NCBI RefSeq assembly: GCF_000972845.2
Contig: NC_040019.1
Location: 9,863,868-9,927,867, forward strand
Reading direction: 5' to 3'
DNA length: 64,000 nucleotides
From: Larimichthys crocea
Taxonomy: Eukaryota > Chordata > Actinopteri > Sciaenidae
The first letter of the stretch is position 1. Each line of letters opens with the position of its first letter. Below the pieces are notes generated by a model. It was not told the origin of the DNA, did not search any database, and worked only from the letters and a program-made list of their open reading frames with translations. Made by a program: the position numbers and the translations under genes. Of the stretch, positions 62,840 to 64,000 are shown piece after piece.

Positions 62840-64000
62840 AACCATACTGAGCAGAGTATATTTCTCAGCAACCAAACCTCATATTATACTTTGTCCCCAG
62901 GTTGTGTTTGTACTTGAAAGACTGAGCAGAATAAAAAAGACGGGGTTTGAAGCTGCAAGATAAGGAAAACAAGGGATGAAGGCAATAAGTTGCGTGAGTG
63001 GGACAGGGAAGAATACTGTAAGGTTGAACTGTCTTCATTACACGTCGCCTCTGCTGAGCCTTCCTAATATGCCCATCACCTGCCATTCTCTTAATGACTT
63101 GCTATTTCGGGATACATAGAAATGAAGAGATGTCCTCCTCTGTAATTCTCCAAGCCTGGTAGTGGAAGATCTCTGAGGACATTTTTTCTGTCTTGTTCAT
63201 ATCATATTACATGTGGCTACAGTGTTACTGAAAGTCACATTACAGGGGCTTCTTCTTCCTGACTGTTCGTGTAATTTCTCTGGTATATCTATAGCATTCC
63301 TTGTATGAATACTTAAAATAGTATTCTTCATGACAAAATATGTCTGTGGAAGCCATTCTTAATGCAACTCCTTTGTTTTAGATGATTTAAATGAGTTTTT
63401 TTTTTCTTCTAATTATAACCATGGCAGCCTCAAGTGCGTAACTCAACCAACACAGCATATAAAATCTGTTATGCTTGCTTGTGGCGAATGCAAATTAGAT
63501 GTAAACTGCTCCAAACTTGGCTACTGCAGTCGACAATAATCTGGGTCATACAAGTTAAATTTTGCCTTACCTCACATGAGGCTCACATGAGTGGATAGTG
63601 ATACGAGGAATAGAATAGTATGGCTGTGGCTGCTACACTACCACCACGCACAGGACTGCAGCATCATCAGGAAATATGCATACTGAACGCCTGTGTAAAT
63701 CAGTCCTGAGTAACTGTATGGATAGGTGACCTTGTGAGGGATGCAGTAAGCACACTCCCCAGCAGGAATGCATACTTGCACACTTAATGCATGAATGAAT
63801 ATACAGTACACACGCCACAGTCAGACGCTCTGTCACGTGTGCACACTCACACACAGTCTCGATGGCATGCGGACCACACACACACGCAGTTATGCAGTTA
63901 TATTTCTAATCGCACCGCTTCCTGCAAAATCACACTTTCCCACAGGATGACACTCCCTCGTAAAACTGACATTTTCTTTCCATTAAAACACCCCATTGGG

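Larger units (their letters stand above)
57901..64000 (-). other. part of the next upstream brinp1 intron
   Basis: This is sequence upstream of the V-T-E-T-R exon. It must be intron, because the N-terminal 190 or so residues of brinp1 are missing from the window. No splice-flanked exon with BRINP homology was seen here. It contains a TA repeat (58943-58970), a T run (62822-62839) and AT-rich segments, of which 62210-62370 and 62705-62810 look non-repetitive. Confidence 0.65.

Noticed and set aside
1..64000. CRISPR arrays, phage, plasmid or bacterial operons
   Set aside because: No regularly spaced repeats, no gene clusters and no ribosome-binding sites were seen. The window is plainly vertebrate.

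Overview
The window looks like nuclear DNA from a teleost fish, probably an acanthomorph. The evidence is a spliced vertebrate gene with GT-AG introns, an AT-rich non-coding background full of microsatellites, and repeats that I recognise as teleost-typical: tRNA-derived SINEs, L2/CR1-like LINE remnants, hAT elements, and fragments resembling fish LTRs. I see no operons, no CRISPR array and no bacterial-style gene packing.

Only one gene can be firmly supported. It is brinp1 (BMP/retinoic-acid-inducible neural-specific protein 1, formerly DBC1), on the minus strand. The window holds its last four coding exons in the order 57795-57900, 44067-44303, 38431-38653 and 28248-29388. All splice sites are AG/GT and all phases are consistent. 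The exons total 1707 coding bases, or 568 residues plus a stop. The start codon, the signal peptide and most of the MACPF-like domain must lie beyond position 64000. The introns inside the window are about 13.5, 5.4 and 9.0 kb long, and more than 6 kb of the next upstream intron is present.

Positions 1 to about 28000 lie downstream of brinp1 and look like a gene desert. They hold TE remnants: a probable solo LTR at 7230-7881, a related LTR fragment at 18762-19310, tRNA-SINEs, an L2-like LINE interrupted by another element at 19672-20770, and a frameshifted BED-finger exon of a hAT transposase at 20846-21332. They also hold a probable 28S rRNA-derived fragment at 15211-15400, simple repeats, and several AT-rich stretches that read like conserved non-coding elements.

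The introns (29389-64000) carry more SINEs, a LINE reverse-transcriptase fragment (36780-37290), a fold-back MITE (39424-39568) and a hAT-like non-autonomous element (40250-40876). Next to that element is an unidentified decayed reading frame antisense to brinp1 (40878-41551). I found no convincing new biological system. The best leads are this antisense frame, the LTR pair, the rRNA-derived fragment and the candidate conserved elements.
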